This document shows, in pieces, positions 15,701 to 25,781 of a stretch of 64,000 nucleotides of DNA. The DNA is taken from the NCBI RefSeq assembly GCF_000418325.1, contig NC_021658.1, positions 62,001 through 126,000 of the forward strand. Reading direction: 5' to 3'. Each line of letters begins with the position of its first letter. The first letter of the stretch is position 1. The position numbers were made by a program, and so were the translations under genes. Source of the stretch: Sorangium cellulosum So0157-2 (GTDB taxonomy: Bacteria > Myxococcota_A > Polyangia > Polyangiales > Polyangiaceae). A model generated the notes under the pieces. That model did not search any database. It was given only the letters and a program-made list of their open reading frames with translations, and had not been told where the DNA came from.

Positions 15701-17666
15701 GCCCGAAGGGCAAAAGTGGTCCTTCCGGTACACCTCGAAGGAGCGGCTCCGGGAGATCGAGAACCCGCGTGGAGAGGTGTATGGGTTCACGTACGACGCC
15801 GCAGGTCGCGTCGTCGAGGAGCGGACATTCGATGGACGGGTGCTGAAGTACGACTATTCGAAGGCCGGCAACCTGTCGCGAATCGATTATCCGGACGGGA
15901 GCTTTCGAGCGTTCAACCACGACCGGATGGGTAATATCGTCTTCGAGCAGTCGACCGACGGAATCGCGACCTATCCGCGCGACTCGCTCGGGCGGCTGCT
16001 CGCCGCGGTCGTGGAAGAGGGGGAGCACAAGATTGTCACGATGTTCGAGCGAGACCGCCTCGGGCAGATCGTGACGGAGCGGCAGGGAGACAAGGCGCTG
16101 CGGTTCGAGTACGACGCGCGCGGGCGGCGGACCAAGCGGGTGCTGCCGAACGGCGCGACGACAAAGTACGTGTATGACGCGCTGGATGCGCTGGTCGCCG
16201 TGGAGCACGACGGCTACCGGATGGAGATCGAGCGCGACGTGCTCGGACGGGAGGTCTGGCGCGGTCGTCCGGATGAGCAGGTGTCGATCCGGAGCGGCTA
16301 CGACACGATGGATCGACTGATCGAGCAGCGGGTATCGGCGTCGACTCCCGGGACGGAGATCACCAAGGATCTCGTCGAGCGGAAATGGAGCTACGACGCG
16401 CTCGGGCGCGTGACGCGGATCGACGACGGTCGATGGGGCGCGACCACGTACCGATACGACCGGATCGATCAGCTCCTCGAAGCACGACGCGGCTCGCTCC
16501 GCGAGGTGTTCGCATACGACGTGGCGGGCTCGCTGCGAACGATGCTCGAAAGCCTAGAGGCACAGGCGGGCTCACCGGAGTGGGAGATCGCGCCGGGGGA
16601 TCTGCTGCGGCATGCGGGCAAGGCCAAGTACACGTACGACAAGCGGGGACGCCGGATCGTCAAGCTCGACCTCGGAGCGCGCACGGAGGGCGCTGAAGCG
16701 GCGGCGACCGAGTACGCGTGGGACTGTCGGGATCGGCTGCGCGAGGTGCGGCGGCCGGACGGGACGCGGGTGCGCTTTTCCTACGACGCGTTCGGGCGGC
16801 GGGTTCGCAAGGACGTCGTACTGGCGGGAGCCGAGACGGCAGATCGTACGGTGGAGTTCCTCTGGGACGGGAATGAGCTGGCAGCGGACCTGGAGCGGAC
16901 GCGCGGAGCACGGGTGTTTGTGCATGATCCGGGGACGTCCGCGCCGCTCCTGCAAGCGGAGCAGGGGCAGGTGTTCGCGGTGGTGAATGACCACCTCGGG
17001 ATGCCGAAGGAGCTCCTGGGGCCGGACGGGCGGGTGGCCTGGTCGGCGGCGCATTCGGCGTGGGGGCGGGTGGTCGAGGTCTTCAGGGATCAGGCGGCGC
17101 AGCACGCGCGGCCGGTGGAGAGCCCGTTCCGGCTGCTGGGGCAGTACGCGGACGACGAGACCGGGTTGTGCTATGTGCGGTTCCGGTACTGGGACCCGGA
17201 CGTCGGGAGGTGGTGCAGTCCAGATCCGCTCGGAGTCGCGGGAGGGGCGAAGCTGTTTGCGTTCGATGGCAGTCCAACCCTGCTGGTGGATCCGCTGGGG
17301 TTGAACACGCGACCGCCCAAGAGGCTGAAGAAAGAGGACCCGGGTCTTCAGGATTTCATTCAGAAGCTTCAGCAGGCAGGCGTGAACGTAACGAATTCGA
17401 ACATCGAGATCATGGGCGCGAGCGGAGAAATCCTCGGAGAAGTAGACGTCATCACCGATAAGGTGCTTATCCAGTACAAGAATGGCGCTTCGAGCCCCAA
17501 CGCGATCATCAAGCAGGTCCTTGAGAAGACCGAACCATACGTTACACGGCCGGTAGTGGTGTTCGTCAACGATACAGGAAAATCAGGAGACAGGACCGTC
17601 AAGAAGGCTGGCTCAAAGATCTGCGTCACGAACAACTTCGATCTGCTCGTGGAGGTTATCAAATAG
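12741..17666 (+). CDS. Rhs polymorphic toxin with PAAR-like (DUF4150) N-terminus and nuclease-like tip
   Basis: Secreted toxin of 1641 residues. The GTG start at 12741 has GGGAGGG 7 bases upstream and overlaps the adaptor gene. Order of parts: PAAR-like DUF4150 (about 1-130, CKTPIGDEMKPVPYQI); hydrophobic region (155-240, IVGFIPGLGEIADGLNAAIY); KEGAEKAG repeat (253-436, 23 copies); Lys-rich linker (440-495); DUF6531-like start of the shell (from about 497, GHPVDVATGEVVDE); many YD repeats; core end RFRYWDPDVGRWCSPDPLG and LLVDPLG at about 1516. The last 120 residues form the toxin. GEVDVITDKVLIQYKNG has Glu1567, Asp1569, Gln1578 and Lys1580, fitting a PD-(D/E)xK-like nuclease with a Q-x-K variant. 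The tip has much lower GC than the shell. Confidence 0.92.
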   Translation: MAENEGLCKTGNAWVVCIEPDVCKTPIGDEMKPVPYQIRACLAAGVDEATTVRLGTFDTATMASRITTVQGDEPGTGGGVKSGVNLGYCRPVTHSTTVHAGGANVTYHTSLYAMNCAGPDGPENTFGKAVFMAHGLAPYAGPLVDLNKMREEAEKSWWEKASDWVHTGLDIVGFIPGLGEIADGLNAAIYLAEGDYLNAAISAAGMIPFGGAAATGGRLAAKAGKAVAEAVGKEGAQEAAQQVGKQGAEQLGKEGAEKAGKEGAEKAGKEGAEKAGKEGAEKAGKEGAEKAGKEGAEKAGKEGAEKAGKEGAEKAGKEGAEKAGKEGAEKAGKEGAEKAGKEGAEKAGKEGAEKAGKEGAEKAGKEGAEKAGKEGAEKAGKEGAEKAGKEGAEKAGKEGAEKAGKEGAEKAGKEGAEKAGKEGAEKAGKEGAEKAGKKGADDAAGGGAKKPKKKGDDGVVVKGTPGKGSKAGGGKRKGGKHRRKESPKKKRKKKNKCTTEGHPVDVATGEVVDEATDISLPGVIPLVIERQYASSRCDDRDAALGPGWSHSLEQWIEEGEETIDLHDDEGRWICFDKVGAGEASFERGERLELRVGRDGSYRVYDPESRIARVFAGPGRKALLRSIEDASGNAITLDYHEGLLSRVVDTAGREVLFTWDRGRLARLDVRVDGRVEQWVEYRYSKARNLASVVDALGNVEEYEYDGADRMIVAQLKNGARFQYTYDDESGRCVRTWGPDGLHEVELYADGRTQTTRAESEEPKIYTWDDDGLVTREETTTGVVLAEREYDEDGHVVEERNGAGDTTRFERDARGNLVRVVDPAGNVTTWAYEGDLPVKRTGPDGLETLYTHDARGSLTEIHYPTGVTYKLTYDDRGRLCSIEGAEGPVVRYEYDARHNVIAETDARGARTLFEYDTLGRPVSMTDAFGRGTRLTYDRLGRPIEIQRPDGSVMQQAYDAQGNVARVTDALGQVTAMEYAGTGVLAHVTRPEGQKWSFRYTSKERLREIENPRGEVYGFTYDAAGRVVEERTFDGRVLKYDYSKAGNLSRIDYPDGSFRAFNHDRMGNIVFEQSTDGIATYPRDSLGRLLAAVVEEGEHKIVTMFERDRLGQIVTERQGDKALRFEYDARGRRTKRVLPNGATTKYVYDALDALVAVEHDGYRMEIERDVLGREVWRGRPDEQVSIRSGYDTMDRLIEQRVSASTPGTEITKDLVERKWSYDALGRVTRIDDGRWGATTYRYDRIDQLLEARRGSLREVFAYDVAGSLRTMLESLEAQAGSPEWEIAPGDLLRHAGKAKYTYDKRGRRIVKLDLGARTEGAEAAATEYAWDCRDRLREVRRPDGTRVRFSYDAFGRRVRKDVVLAGAETADRTVEFLWDGNELAADLERTRGARVFVHDPGTSAPLLQAEQGQVFAVVNDHLGMPKELLGPDGRVAWSAAHSAWGRVVEVFRDQAAQHARPVESPFRLLGQYADDETGLCYVRFRYWDPDVGRWCSPDPLGVAGGAKLFAFDGSPTLLVDPLGLNTRPPKRLKKEDPGLQDFIQKLQQAGVNVTNSNIEIMGASGEILGEVDVITDKVLIQYKNGASSPNAIIKQVLEKTEPYVTRPVVVFVNDTGKSGDRTVKKAGSKICVTNNFDLLVEVIK
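13497..14048 (+). repeat. 24-bp tandem repeat, 23 copies, inside the Rhs gene
   Basis: Unit AAAGAGGGNGCNGAGAAGGC plus GGGG, coding KEGAEKAG. From the second copy on, units alternate strictly between GGGGCT and GGCGCC at the variable site, making a 48-bp higher-order repeat. The final copy ends GGC instead of GGG. Near-identity at the DNA level points to recent expansion by slippage or unequal recombination. The encoded segment is charged and probably helical. Confidence 0.98.
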
Positions 17667-17668
17667 CC

Positions 17669-18091
17669 ATGTCCCAAGCCCTCGTGGTGGCATGCTCGCG
17701 CCATGTCCAGCTTGACGAGCTGCATGAGATGACGAAATCTCATTTCGGGGCTCAGGTTCATGCGTACGAGGACGAGTTTCAGGTGCGAGTTTGTGATGGG
17801 TATGTCCGGATCTCCCTCCTGGGCGACGATGCGGAGGTGGCCGAGGATTATGCAGCCAATGAAGATCTGGACGCGGCGTTTCGTGCGGAGGCTCGCGATA
17901 AGACATATGTGTATGTCGTGTTCAATGATTTTGAGCTGGTGAAAAGCGTGATGGCTGTTTTGCTCCGCGGGTTGGGCGATGAGCTGCCTTCCTGCTGGAT
18001 CGACACGGACTATGGTTGGGTGATGCGAGGCGCTGCCTTTCTGCAGCATCTAGAGCAGGACATTGAGTGGGATTGGCGTCACAAAGCATAA
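17669..18091 (+). CDS. Putative immunity protein for the Rhs toxin
   Basis: A 140-residue acidic protein beginning two bases after the toxin stop codon, the position expected of a cognate immunity gene. I do not recognise a family. It contains no signal peptide or membrane segment, so it should act in the cytoplasm, as needed against a nuclease. Base composition is unlike the surroundings: one 60-base stretch (17881-17940) counts 47% G+C, against 75% in the Rhs core at 17041-17100. It therefore probably arrived together with the toxin tip. Visible features are EDEFQVRVCDGYVRISLLGD, TYVYVVFNDFELVKS and a Trp-rich C-terminus (DIEWDWRHKA). Confidence 0.7.
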   Translation: MSQALVVACSRHVQLDELHEMTKSHFGAQVHAYEDEFQVRVCDGYVRISLLGDDAEVAEDYAANEDLDAAFRAEARDKTYVYVVFNDFELVKSVMAVLLRGLGDELPSCWIDTDYGWVMRGAAFLQHLEQDIEWDWRHKA

Positions 18092-18186
18092 GACGCTCTC
18101 TGCGCGCGGCCGCTCTTCGCGCGCGGCGTCATCGAGGCCATGCGCAGCGGTGGACAGCCTCCGCGCCGGGGCGGTAGAACGAGGGC

Positions 18187-19257
18187 ATGGCGAAGGGCAA
18201 GCTCGCGGCATGGATAGGGGCGGCGTGGGCTGTCATGACCGGCGGGTGCGGGACGCTCGTGGGGCTGGACGACGGCTATTACCTGCACGAAGGGGCGGGC
18301 GGCGGGACCGGCGCTGGAGCCTCCAGCGGGACCGGCGCTGGAGCATCCAGCGGGACCGGCGCTGGAGGGGCTTGCAGCGGAGAGGCGTGCCCCGCTCCGC
18401 CGAGCTGCGCCGGGCTGGCCAAGACGTGCGGCCCCAGGGGCGACGAGAGCTGCTGCGCGACCCTGGAGGTGGACGGCGGGAGCTTCAAGCGAGACAACGA
18501 CGAGAGATATCCGGCGAGGGTGAGCGGGTTCGCGCTGGATCGGTTCGAGGTGACGGTGGGGCGGTTTCGAAAGTTCGTGGAGGCCTATCCCGGCAGCAAG
18601 CCAAAGGCGGGCGCGGGGAAGCACCCGCTCATCGACGGGAGCGGGTGGAATGACGGCTGGGACGACAGCTGGCTGCCCGCGAACGCGGCGGCGCTGAAGG
18701 AAACGCTGAAGTGCGACTCGACCTGGCGGATATGGACGGACGTGCCCGAAGCGCACGAGCATCTACCGGTGAACTGCCTGAGCTGGTACCTGGCGTTCGC
18801 GTTCTGCGCGTGGGACGGGGGCCGGCTGCCCACGGAGGTGGAGTGGAACTACGCCGCGGCCGGCGGTGAACAGCAGCGAGAGTATCCGTGGTCGGAGCCC
18901 CGGGACGCGACCATCGATGAGAGCTACGCGGCGTACGACTGCACCGGAGACGGGTCTCCGGCCAGCGACTGTGAGCTCACCGATATCCTGCCCGTCGGGT
19001 CCCGGCCGAAGGGCGATGGACGATGGGGGCAGGCGGACCTGGCGGGGAACGTGTGGGAGTGGGCCCTGGACTGGCACGCCGACTATCCCGAAGAAGAGTG
19101 CGAGGATTGCGCCAACATGGCCGCTGCCTCGGACCGGGTGGTCCGGGGCGGGGCGTTCGTCAACGACGCCTCGTACCTGCCTACTTCGTACCGCACCTAT
19201 GACGATCCGGCGGACAGCGAGAATGACGTCGGCGTCCGGTGTGCGAGAGACCTGTAG
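18187..19257 (+). CDS. Lipoprotein with formylglycine-generating-enzyme-like (SUMF1) domain
   Basis: A 356-residue lipoprotein with the lipid-attachment Cys at 21 (AVMTGGC). A Gly/Ala/Ser linker (about 38-62) is encoded by a 24-bp tandem repeat. A FGE-sulfatase fold then runs from about residue 92 to the end (FALDRFEVTVGRFRKFVEAYP, LPVNCLSWYLAFAFCAWDGGRLPTEVEWNYAA, GNVWEWALDWHADY, RVVRGGAFV, DVGVRCARDL). Myxobacteria encode many such domains, most of which lack the formylglycine-forming Cys pair and may bind ligands instead. It follows the immunity gene by about 95 bp in the same direction, but a link with the T6SS island is not shown. Confidence 0.85.
   Translation: MAKGKLAAWIGAAWAVMTGGCGTLVGLDDGYYLHEGAGGGTGAGASSGTGAGASSGTGAGGACSGEACPAPPSCAGLAKTCGPRGDESCCATLEVDGGSFKRDNDERYPARVSGFALDRFEVTVGRFRKFVEAYPGSKPKAGAGKHPLIDGSGWNDGWDDSWLPANAAALKETLKCDSTWRIWTDVPEAHEHLPVNCLSWYLAFAFCAWDGGRLPTEVEWNYAAAGGEQQREYPWSEPRDATIDESYAAYDCTGDGSPASDCELTDILPVGSRPKGDGRWGQADLAGNVWEWALDWHADYPEEECEDCANMAAASDRVVRGGAFVNDASYLPTSYRTYDDPADSENDVGVRCARDL
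18304..18367 (+). repeat. 24-bp tandem repeat (2.7 copies) in lipoprotein linker
   Basis: Units GGGACCGGCGCTGGAGCNTC plus CAGC at 18304-18327 and 18328-18351, then a partial third copy. They encode GTGAGASS, the flexible linker after the lipidated Cys. Confidence 0.9.
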
Positions 19258-19483
19258 TGGAGAGCGGCGCCGCGGGAGCGCCTCGACGAGCGCGATGCCG
19301 GCGCCCCGCCGTCCAGCCGCGCGATCACCGCGCGCCGGGCCCCACATGCCGCGCGGCGGCGCGGCGAGGCGGGGCGATGCGTGACGGCGGGCACCGAGGG
19401 AGACCGCCGCCGCGCTCGCTCGCGGCCGGCCGCCGGCTCCCTGGATCCTTGACGCCGCCAGCCCGGTAAGCGAGCCTCCCGCC

Positions 19484-21028
<1,545 letters not shown>

Positions 21029-21209
21029 TCTGGAGCTCCGCCGCGACGCCGCCCGCGCGCGCCGTGACCGGCCCGACGCGCCCCGGCGAGGCTCACTGGA
21101 GGGGTGATGTTGCACCTCGCCTGCCTGCCCTCCGGCCTTCATGCTCCGCGTCGCTCGTCCCCTTCATGGGCCCGTGTCCCGAGCTCCCTTGCCTGCTGAG
21201 CGCCAGATC

Positions 21210-22211
21210 ATGACTCGTTGGTTCCGCCGGCCCACGCAGCTCCTCGCCGCCCTCGGCCTGCTCTCGCTCTCCGCGCCCGCCGCGGCCCAGGACATCGCGG
21301 CCGCCGAGGCGCTCTTCGACCGAGGGCTCGCCGACATGAAGGCAGGTCGCTACGAGACGGGCTGCAAGGCCCTCGCCGAGAGCGAGCGCCTCGACCCTCA
21401 GCCGGGCACGCTCTTCACGCTGGCCTCCTGCGAGGCGAGGTGGGGCCGGGTCGCCACCGCGGCGGCGCGCTTCAAGGACTACATGGCGTTGCTCGACCGG
21501 ATGACGCGGGCCGAGAAGGCCCGGCAAGGCAGGCGGCCGCAGGTCGCGGCCCAGGAGCTCGATGCGCTGTCTCGGCGTGTCCCGCGGCTCGCGCTCTCCC
21601 TGCCGCCGGGCGCGCCGGCCGGAACGGTCGTGCGGCGCGACGGCCACGCGCTGGGAGACGCCTCGCTCGGCGTCGCGTTGCCGGTGGATCCAGGAGAGCA
21701 CCGGATAGCGATCGAGATGCCGGGAGGGGCTGTCCAGGAACAGCGCATCACGATCGCCGAAGGCGAGTCGAAGGCGCTGGTGCTGGACATCAAGAGAGGA
21801 GCGCCGCCGACCTCCGGCCCGCGGGAGGCCCCGGCGGGCCGTCGCACGGCGGCCTACGTCGCGGGCGGGGTCGGCGTCGCGGGGCTCGCGCTGGGCGGGA
21901 TCATGGGCGCGCTCGTGCTCGGCGAGAAGGGCGTCATCGACCGGCACTGCGGCGGCGCCATCCAGGCCAGCGACGCGAAGGCCTGCGACGCGACGGGGCT
22001 CGACGCCGCGAACAGCGCGAACGCCATGGCCGTGGTGAGCACCCTCGGCTTCGGGGTGGGGCTGGCCGGGCTCGGCGCGGCGGCGGTGCTGCTGTGGACC
22101 GAACCGACGCAGGCCGGCGCGGCGACCGGCGCGCGCCCGAGGTGGGTCAGCGCGGGGGTGCTGGAGGCGGGGCCGGCGGGCGCGCTCCTCGGCGCGCGAG
22201 GCAGCTTTTGA
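21210..22211 (+). CDS. Exported TPR protein with PEGA-like domain and C-terminal membrane segments
   Basis: A 333-residue protein; the ATG at 21210 is chosen because it opens a clear signal peptide (MTRWFRRPTQLLAALG, then SAPAAAQD). TPR-like helices follow (about 28-110: ALFDRGLADMKAGRYETGC, GTLFTLASCEARWGR). A beta-rich PEGA-like part comes next (about 130-195: GTVVRRDGHAL, VALPVDPGEHRIAIEMPGG), then two hydrophobic helices (about 212-236 and 268-292). The architecture is the same as the protein at 40459-41445. Its position behind a kinase gene suggests it is the kinase's envelope partner; function is not known. Confidence 0.75.
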   Translation: MTRWFRRPTQLLAALGLLSLSAPAAAQDIAAAEALFDRGLADMKAGRYETGCKALAESERLDPQPGTLFTLASCEARWGRVATAAARFKDYMALLDRMTRAEKARQGRRPQVAAQELDALSRRVPRLALSLPPGAPAGTVVRRDGHALGDASLGVALPVDPGEHRIAIEMPGGAVQEQRITIAEGESKALVLDIKRGAPPTSGPREAPAGRRTAAYVAGGVGVAGLALGGIMGALVLGEKGVIDRHCGGAIQASDAKACDATGLDAANSANAMAVVSTLGFGVGLAGLGAAAVLLWTEPTQAGAATGARPRWVSAGVLEAGPAGALLGARGSF

Positions 22212-22245
22212 CCGAGGCCGCCGCCCGCCGCCGCGCCCCGGCGCG

Positions 22246-24474
22246 TCAGTCGTAGAAGCGCTTGCCCGTCCTCGCCGCCTCGACGAGGGCCGGGGCCGGC
22301 GTCCAGCGCTTGCCGAAGCGGCGCTCGTAGACCTCGATGCGGCGGAGCACCTCCGCGGGGCCGAGGGCGTCGACGTAGCGGAACGGACCGCCGCGGAAGG
22401 GCGGGAAACCGAGGCCGAAGATGGCGCCGATGTCGCCGTCGCGCGGGCTCCGCAGGACGCCCTCGCCGAGGCAATGCAGCGCCTCGTTCACGAGCTGGAG
22501 CGAGCACCGCATCTGGATCTCCTCGGCCGCCACCGGCGGCTTGTCCTTCGCCTTCGGCACCGGCAGGCCGAGCACGGCGTACACGCTCTCGTCCGGGTGC
22601 TTCCCCTTGCCCTTCTTCTTCGCCGCCGCGCCGTACAGGTACATCCCGCGCTCGTTCTTGCGGCCCTTGCGGTCGTCGGAGACCAGCTTGGCCATCGTGG
22701 GCGGCGGGGACATGCGATCGCCGAACGCCTCGATCATGATCGGGCCGATGTGCGCCGCCACGTCGATGCCCACCTCGTCGAGCAGCGCCAGCGGGCCCAC
22801 CGGCCAGCCCCACGCGACGAGCGCCCGGTCGACCTGCTCGATCGACACCCCCTCGGCCAGGAGCCAGCTCGCCTCGTTCATGTACGGCCCGAGGATCCGG
22901 CTCGTGTAGAAGCCGACTCCATCGTTCACCACGATCACCGTCTTGCCCTGCCGCTTGCCGACCGCCACCGCCGTCGCGACCACCTCGGGAGACGTCGCCT
23001 CCGTCCGGATGACCTCGAGCAACGGCATTTTGTGCACCGGGCTGAAGTAATGCATCCCGACCACGTTCTCCGGCCGCCTCGACGCGGCCGCGATCCGGGA
23101 GATCGGGATCGAGGACGTGTTCGACGCGAAGATCACGCCGTCCTTGCCGCTCGCCTCGACGTCCCGCAGGACCGCGTGCTTCACCGCGAGATCCTCGAAC
23201 ACCGCCTCGATCACGAGATCGGCGCTCTTCAGGCCCGAGCTGTCCGTCGTCGTCGTGAGCAGCGCGAGCTTCTGGTCCCGCTCGAGCGGCGTGAGCTGCT
23301 TCTTCTTCACCCGGTCGCCGAGGATGTCGGTCACGTACTTGAGCCCGCGGCCGAGCGACGCGTCGTCGCGATCCCGGAGGCGCACGGCGATGCCGGCGTT
23401 CAGGCTCACGTAGGCGATGCCCGCGCCCATCAGGCCGGCGCCGACCATCGCGATCTTCTCGACCTTCCTCGGCTGCACCGACGGGTCGTCCACGCCGGTG
23501 TCCTTCTTCATCGCGTTCGTCGCGAAGAAGAGCTCCATCAGCCGGTGCGCCGTGCTCGACACGACGAGCTCGCCGAACGCCCGCGCCTCGACCTCCCTCG
23601 ACGCGTCGAACCCCCGCTCCGCGTAGGTCCGCAGCACCTCGATGATCCGCTCGGGCGCCGGGTAGTGCCCGCCGGTCTTCTCGCGCGTCTGCTTCTGGGC
23701 CTGCTGGAAGAGCAAGGCCCGGCCGATCGGGTTCTGCTCGAGGGCGGCCCGGGTGAGCGCGGAGGCGTCGAGCTTCGGGCCCTTCTTCCCGGCGCGCGCC
23801 GGCCGGAACGGCGGGCCGGCCGCAGCGAGCTCCAGCGCGAGCGCCGCGGCCGTCTCCTTCAGGATGGACGCGGGGACCACGTCGTCGGCGACGCCGAGCT
23901 GCCGCGCCTTGGAGGGGCGCATGTTCTTGCCGGTGAGGCCGTGGTCGAGCGCCGCCTGCAGGCCGGCGCGCTCCGCGAGCCGCTGCAGCCCGTTGATCCC
24001 GGGGAGCAGGCCGAGCTGCACCTCGGGCAGGCCGAGCACCGTCTTCTTGTCGTCGCTCAGCACCCGGGCGTGGCAGGCGAGCGCCACCTCGAGGCCGCCG
24101 CCGAGCGCGGCGCCGTGGATCGCGGCCACGATCGGCTTGGGCGAGCGCACGAGCCGCAGGACCGCCTCGTGGCCGGCCCGGCACATCGCCTCGGCCTGGG
24201 CCGCCGTGGTGACGCTCTTCAGCATGTCGATGTCGGCGCCCGCGATCCAGGTGTCGGCCTTGCCGGACACGAGGATCGCGGCCTTGATGAGCGGGTTGCT
24301 CGCGATCTGGCCCATGATCCGCTCGAAATCGCCGGCGAACGTGGGCTTCAGCGTGTTGACCGCCTCGCCCGGGACGTCGTAGGTGACGACGGCGACGCCG
24401 TCGGGGCGCACCTCGAGGGAGACGGGGCTCTTGGCCGCGGGGGACTGCGTCGCGGCGCTCTCGGTCGTCGTCAT
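22246..24474 (-). CDS. fadJ: Fatty-acid oxidation complex alpha subunit (enoyl-CoA hydratase / 3-hydroxyacyl-CoA dehydrogenase)
   Basis: Bifunctional beta-oxidation enzyme of 742 residues. The N-terminal crotonase half has the oxyanion-hole and catalytic-Glu segments AAIHGAALGGGLEVALACHAR and LGLPEVQLGLLPG (about 117-160). The Rossmann dehydrogenase starts at about 345 with VGAGLMGAGIAYVSLNAG; catalytic His and Glu fit GMHYFSPVHKMPLLEVI. A C-terminal helical domain ends in GFPPFRGGPFRYVD. It hydrates trans-2-enoyl-CoA and oxidises the 3-hydroxy product with NAD. ATG overlaps the stop of fadI by four bases (ATGA), so the two subunits are translated together. FadB-type assignment is possible, but the separate thiolase-first order favours fadIJ. 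Confidence 0.92.
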   Translation of the reverse strand: MTTTESAATQSPAAKSPVSLEVRPDGVAVVTYDVPGEAVNTLKPTFAGDFERIMGQIASNPLIKAAILVSGKADTWIAGADIDMLKSVTTAAQAEAMCRAGHEAVLRLVRSPKPIVAAIHGAALGGGLEVALACHARVLSDDKKTVLGLPEVQLGLLPGINGLQRLAERAGLQAALDHGLTGKNMRPSKARQLGVADDVVPASILKETAAALALELAAAGPPFRPARAGKKGPKLDASALTRAALEQNPIGRALLFQQAQKQTREKTGGHYPAPERIIEVLRTYAERGFDASREVEARAFGELVVSSTAHRLMELFFATNAMKKDTGVDDPSVQPRKVEKIAMVGAGLMGAGIAYVSLNAGIAVRLRDRDDASLGRGLKYVTDILGDRVKKKQLTPLERDQKLALLTTTTDSSGLKSADLVIEAVFEDLAVKHAVLRDVEASGKDGVIFASNTSSIPISRIAAASRRPENVVGMHYFSPVHKMPLLEVIRTEATSPEVVATAVAVGKRQGKTVIVVNDGVGFYTSRILGPYMNEASWLLAEGVSIEQVDRALVAWGWPVGPLALLDEVGIDVAAHIGPIMIEAFGDRMSPPPTMAKLVSDDRKGRKNERGMYLYGAAAKKKGKGKHPDESVYAVLGLPVPKAKDKPPVAAEEIQMRCSLQLVNEALHCLGEGVLRSPRDGDIGAIFGLGFPPFRGGPFRYVDALGPAEVLRRIEVYERRFGKRWTPAPALVEAARTGKRFYD

Positions 24475-25781
24475 GCTGCCTCCAGGACCACGGCGGCGCC
24501 GAGGCCGCCCGCGGCGCAGACGGTGAGGAGCGCGTGCTGGCCGCCGCGCTTCTTGAGCTCGCGGAGCGTGGAGAGCACCATGCGCCCCCCGGTGGCCGCG
24601 AACGGGTGGCCGAGCGCGATCGAGCCGCCGTTCACGTTGAGCTTCTCGGGGTCGACCTCGCCGACGGCGGCGGACCGGCCGAGCTTGTCCGCGGCGAACG
24701 ACGGCGACGCGAGCGCCTTCAGGTTCGACGCGACCTGCGCGGCGAAGGCCTCGTGCATGTCGACGAGGTCCATGCGATCCAGCGACAGGCCGGCGCGATC
24801 GAGCGCCCGCGGCGCGGCGAGCACCGGGGCCATGAGGAGCTGCCAGCCCGGGTCGACCGCCGCGTAGGCCCACGACTTCACGTACCCGAGCGGCTGGTAG
24901 CCGAGCGCCTTGGCCTTGCTCTCGCGCATCAGGAGCAGGGCGCTCGCCCCGTCGGTGAGCGGCGAGGCGTTGCCCGCGGTGATGGTGCCGTGGCGGCGAT
25001 CGAACGCGGGCGACAGCTTGGCGTAGGCCTCGAGGGTCGAGTCGTCCCGGACCACGTTGTCGCGCTCGACCGGCTCGTCGTACGGCGGGGGGATCACGTG
25101 CATGACCTCGGCCGCATACGTGCCGTCGCGCCAGGCGCGCGCGGCGTTCGTGTGCGAGCGGTGGGCGATGGCGTCCTGCTCGGCGCGCGAGATGCCGTTC
25201 TGCTTCGCCATCTTCTCGGCGGCCTCGCCCATCTGCTCGCCCGTGGTCGGCTCGCGCGAGAAGCCCGGGATCGGGGGCACGATGTCCTTCAGCGAGAGGC
25301 GGGAGAGGATCTCCAGCCGGGCGCCGAGCGTCTTGGCCTTCTGGAGGTCGGTGAGCGCGGAGGCGAGCTTGCGGGAGACGCCGAGCGGCACGTCGCTCAT
25401 GCTGTCGGCGCCGCCGACGACGGCGACGTCGTGCTGGCCGGCGAGCATCGCCTCGGCGGCGCTCGTCATGGCCTGGAGCGACGTGGCGCAGGCGCGCGAG
25501 ACGCTGAAGGCGTCGATGTCCTTGGGCATGCCCGTGCGCAGCACCACCTCGCGCGCGACGTTGAGCCAGTCGAGCGTCGGCACCACCTGGCCGTAGACGA
25601 CGAGCGTGACGTCGCGCGGGCTCACCTCGCTCCTCTGGAGGAGCTCCTTGACCACCGCGGCGGCCAGATCGACGGTGCGCATCGCCTTGAGCGCCGTCCC
25701 CGCCTTGGTGAACGGCGTGCGCAGCCCGGCAACGACCGCCACCCGGTCCTTGCCGCCCTTCCCATTCTTGCCTGAAGCCAT
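24471..25781 (-). CDS. fadI: Acetyl-CoA C-acyltransferase (3-ketoacyl-CoA thiolase), beta subunit
   Basis: Thiolase of 436 residues that cleaves 3-ketoacyl-CoA with CoA in the last beta-oxidation step. The acyl-carrying Cys98 sits in SRACATS. Further conserved blocks are GGADSMSDVPLG, MHEAFAAQ, NGGSIALGHPFAATGGR with the catalytic His, and CAAGGLGAA with the second Cys near the end. The length and the ATT-type insert region fit the FadI/HADHB group. GAGGAG lies 6 bases before the ATG. It is the first gene of the fadI-fadJ operon. Confidence 0.94.
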   Translation of the reverse strand: MASGKNGKGGKDRVAVVAGLRTPFTKAGTALKAMRTVDLAAAVVKELLQRSEVSPRDVTLVVYGQVVPTLDWLNVAREVVLRTGMPKDIDAFSVSRACATSLQAMTSAAEAMLAGQHDVAVVGGADSMSDVPLGVSRKLASALTDLQKAKTLGARLEILSRLSLKDIVPPIPGFSREPTTGEQMGEAAEKMAKQNGISRAEQDAIAHRSHTNAARAWRDGTYAAEVMHVIPPPYDEPVERDNVVRDDSTLEAYAKLSPAFDRRHGTITAGNASPLTDGASALLLMRESKAKALGYQPLGYVKSWAYAAVDPGWQLLMAPVLAAPRALDRAGLSLDRMDLVDMHEAFAAQVASNLKALASPSFAADKLGRSAAVGEVDPEKLNVNGGSIALGHPFAATGGRMVLSTLRELKKRGGQHALLTVCAAGGLGAAVVLEAA

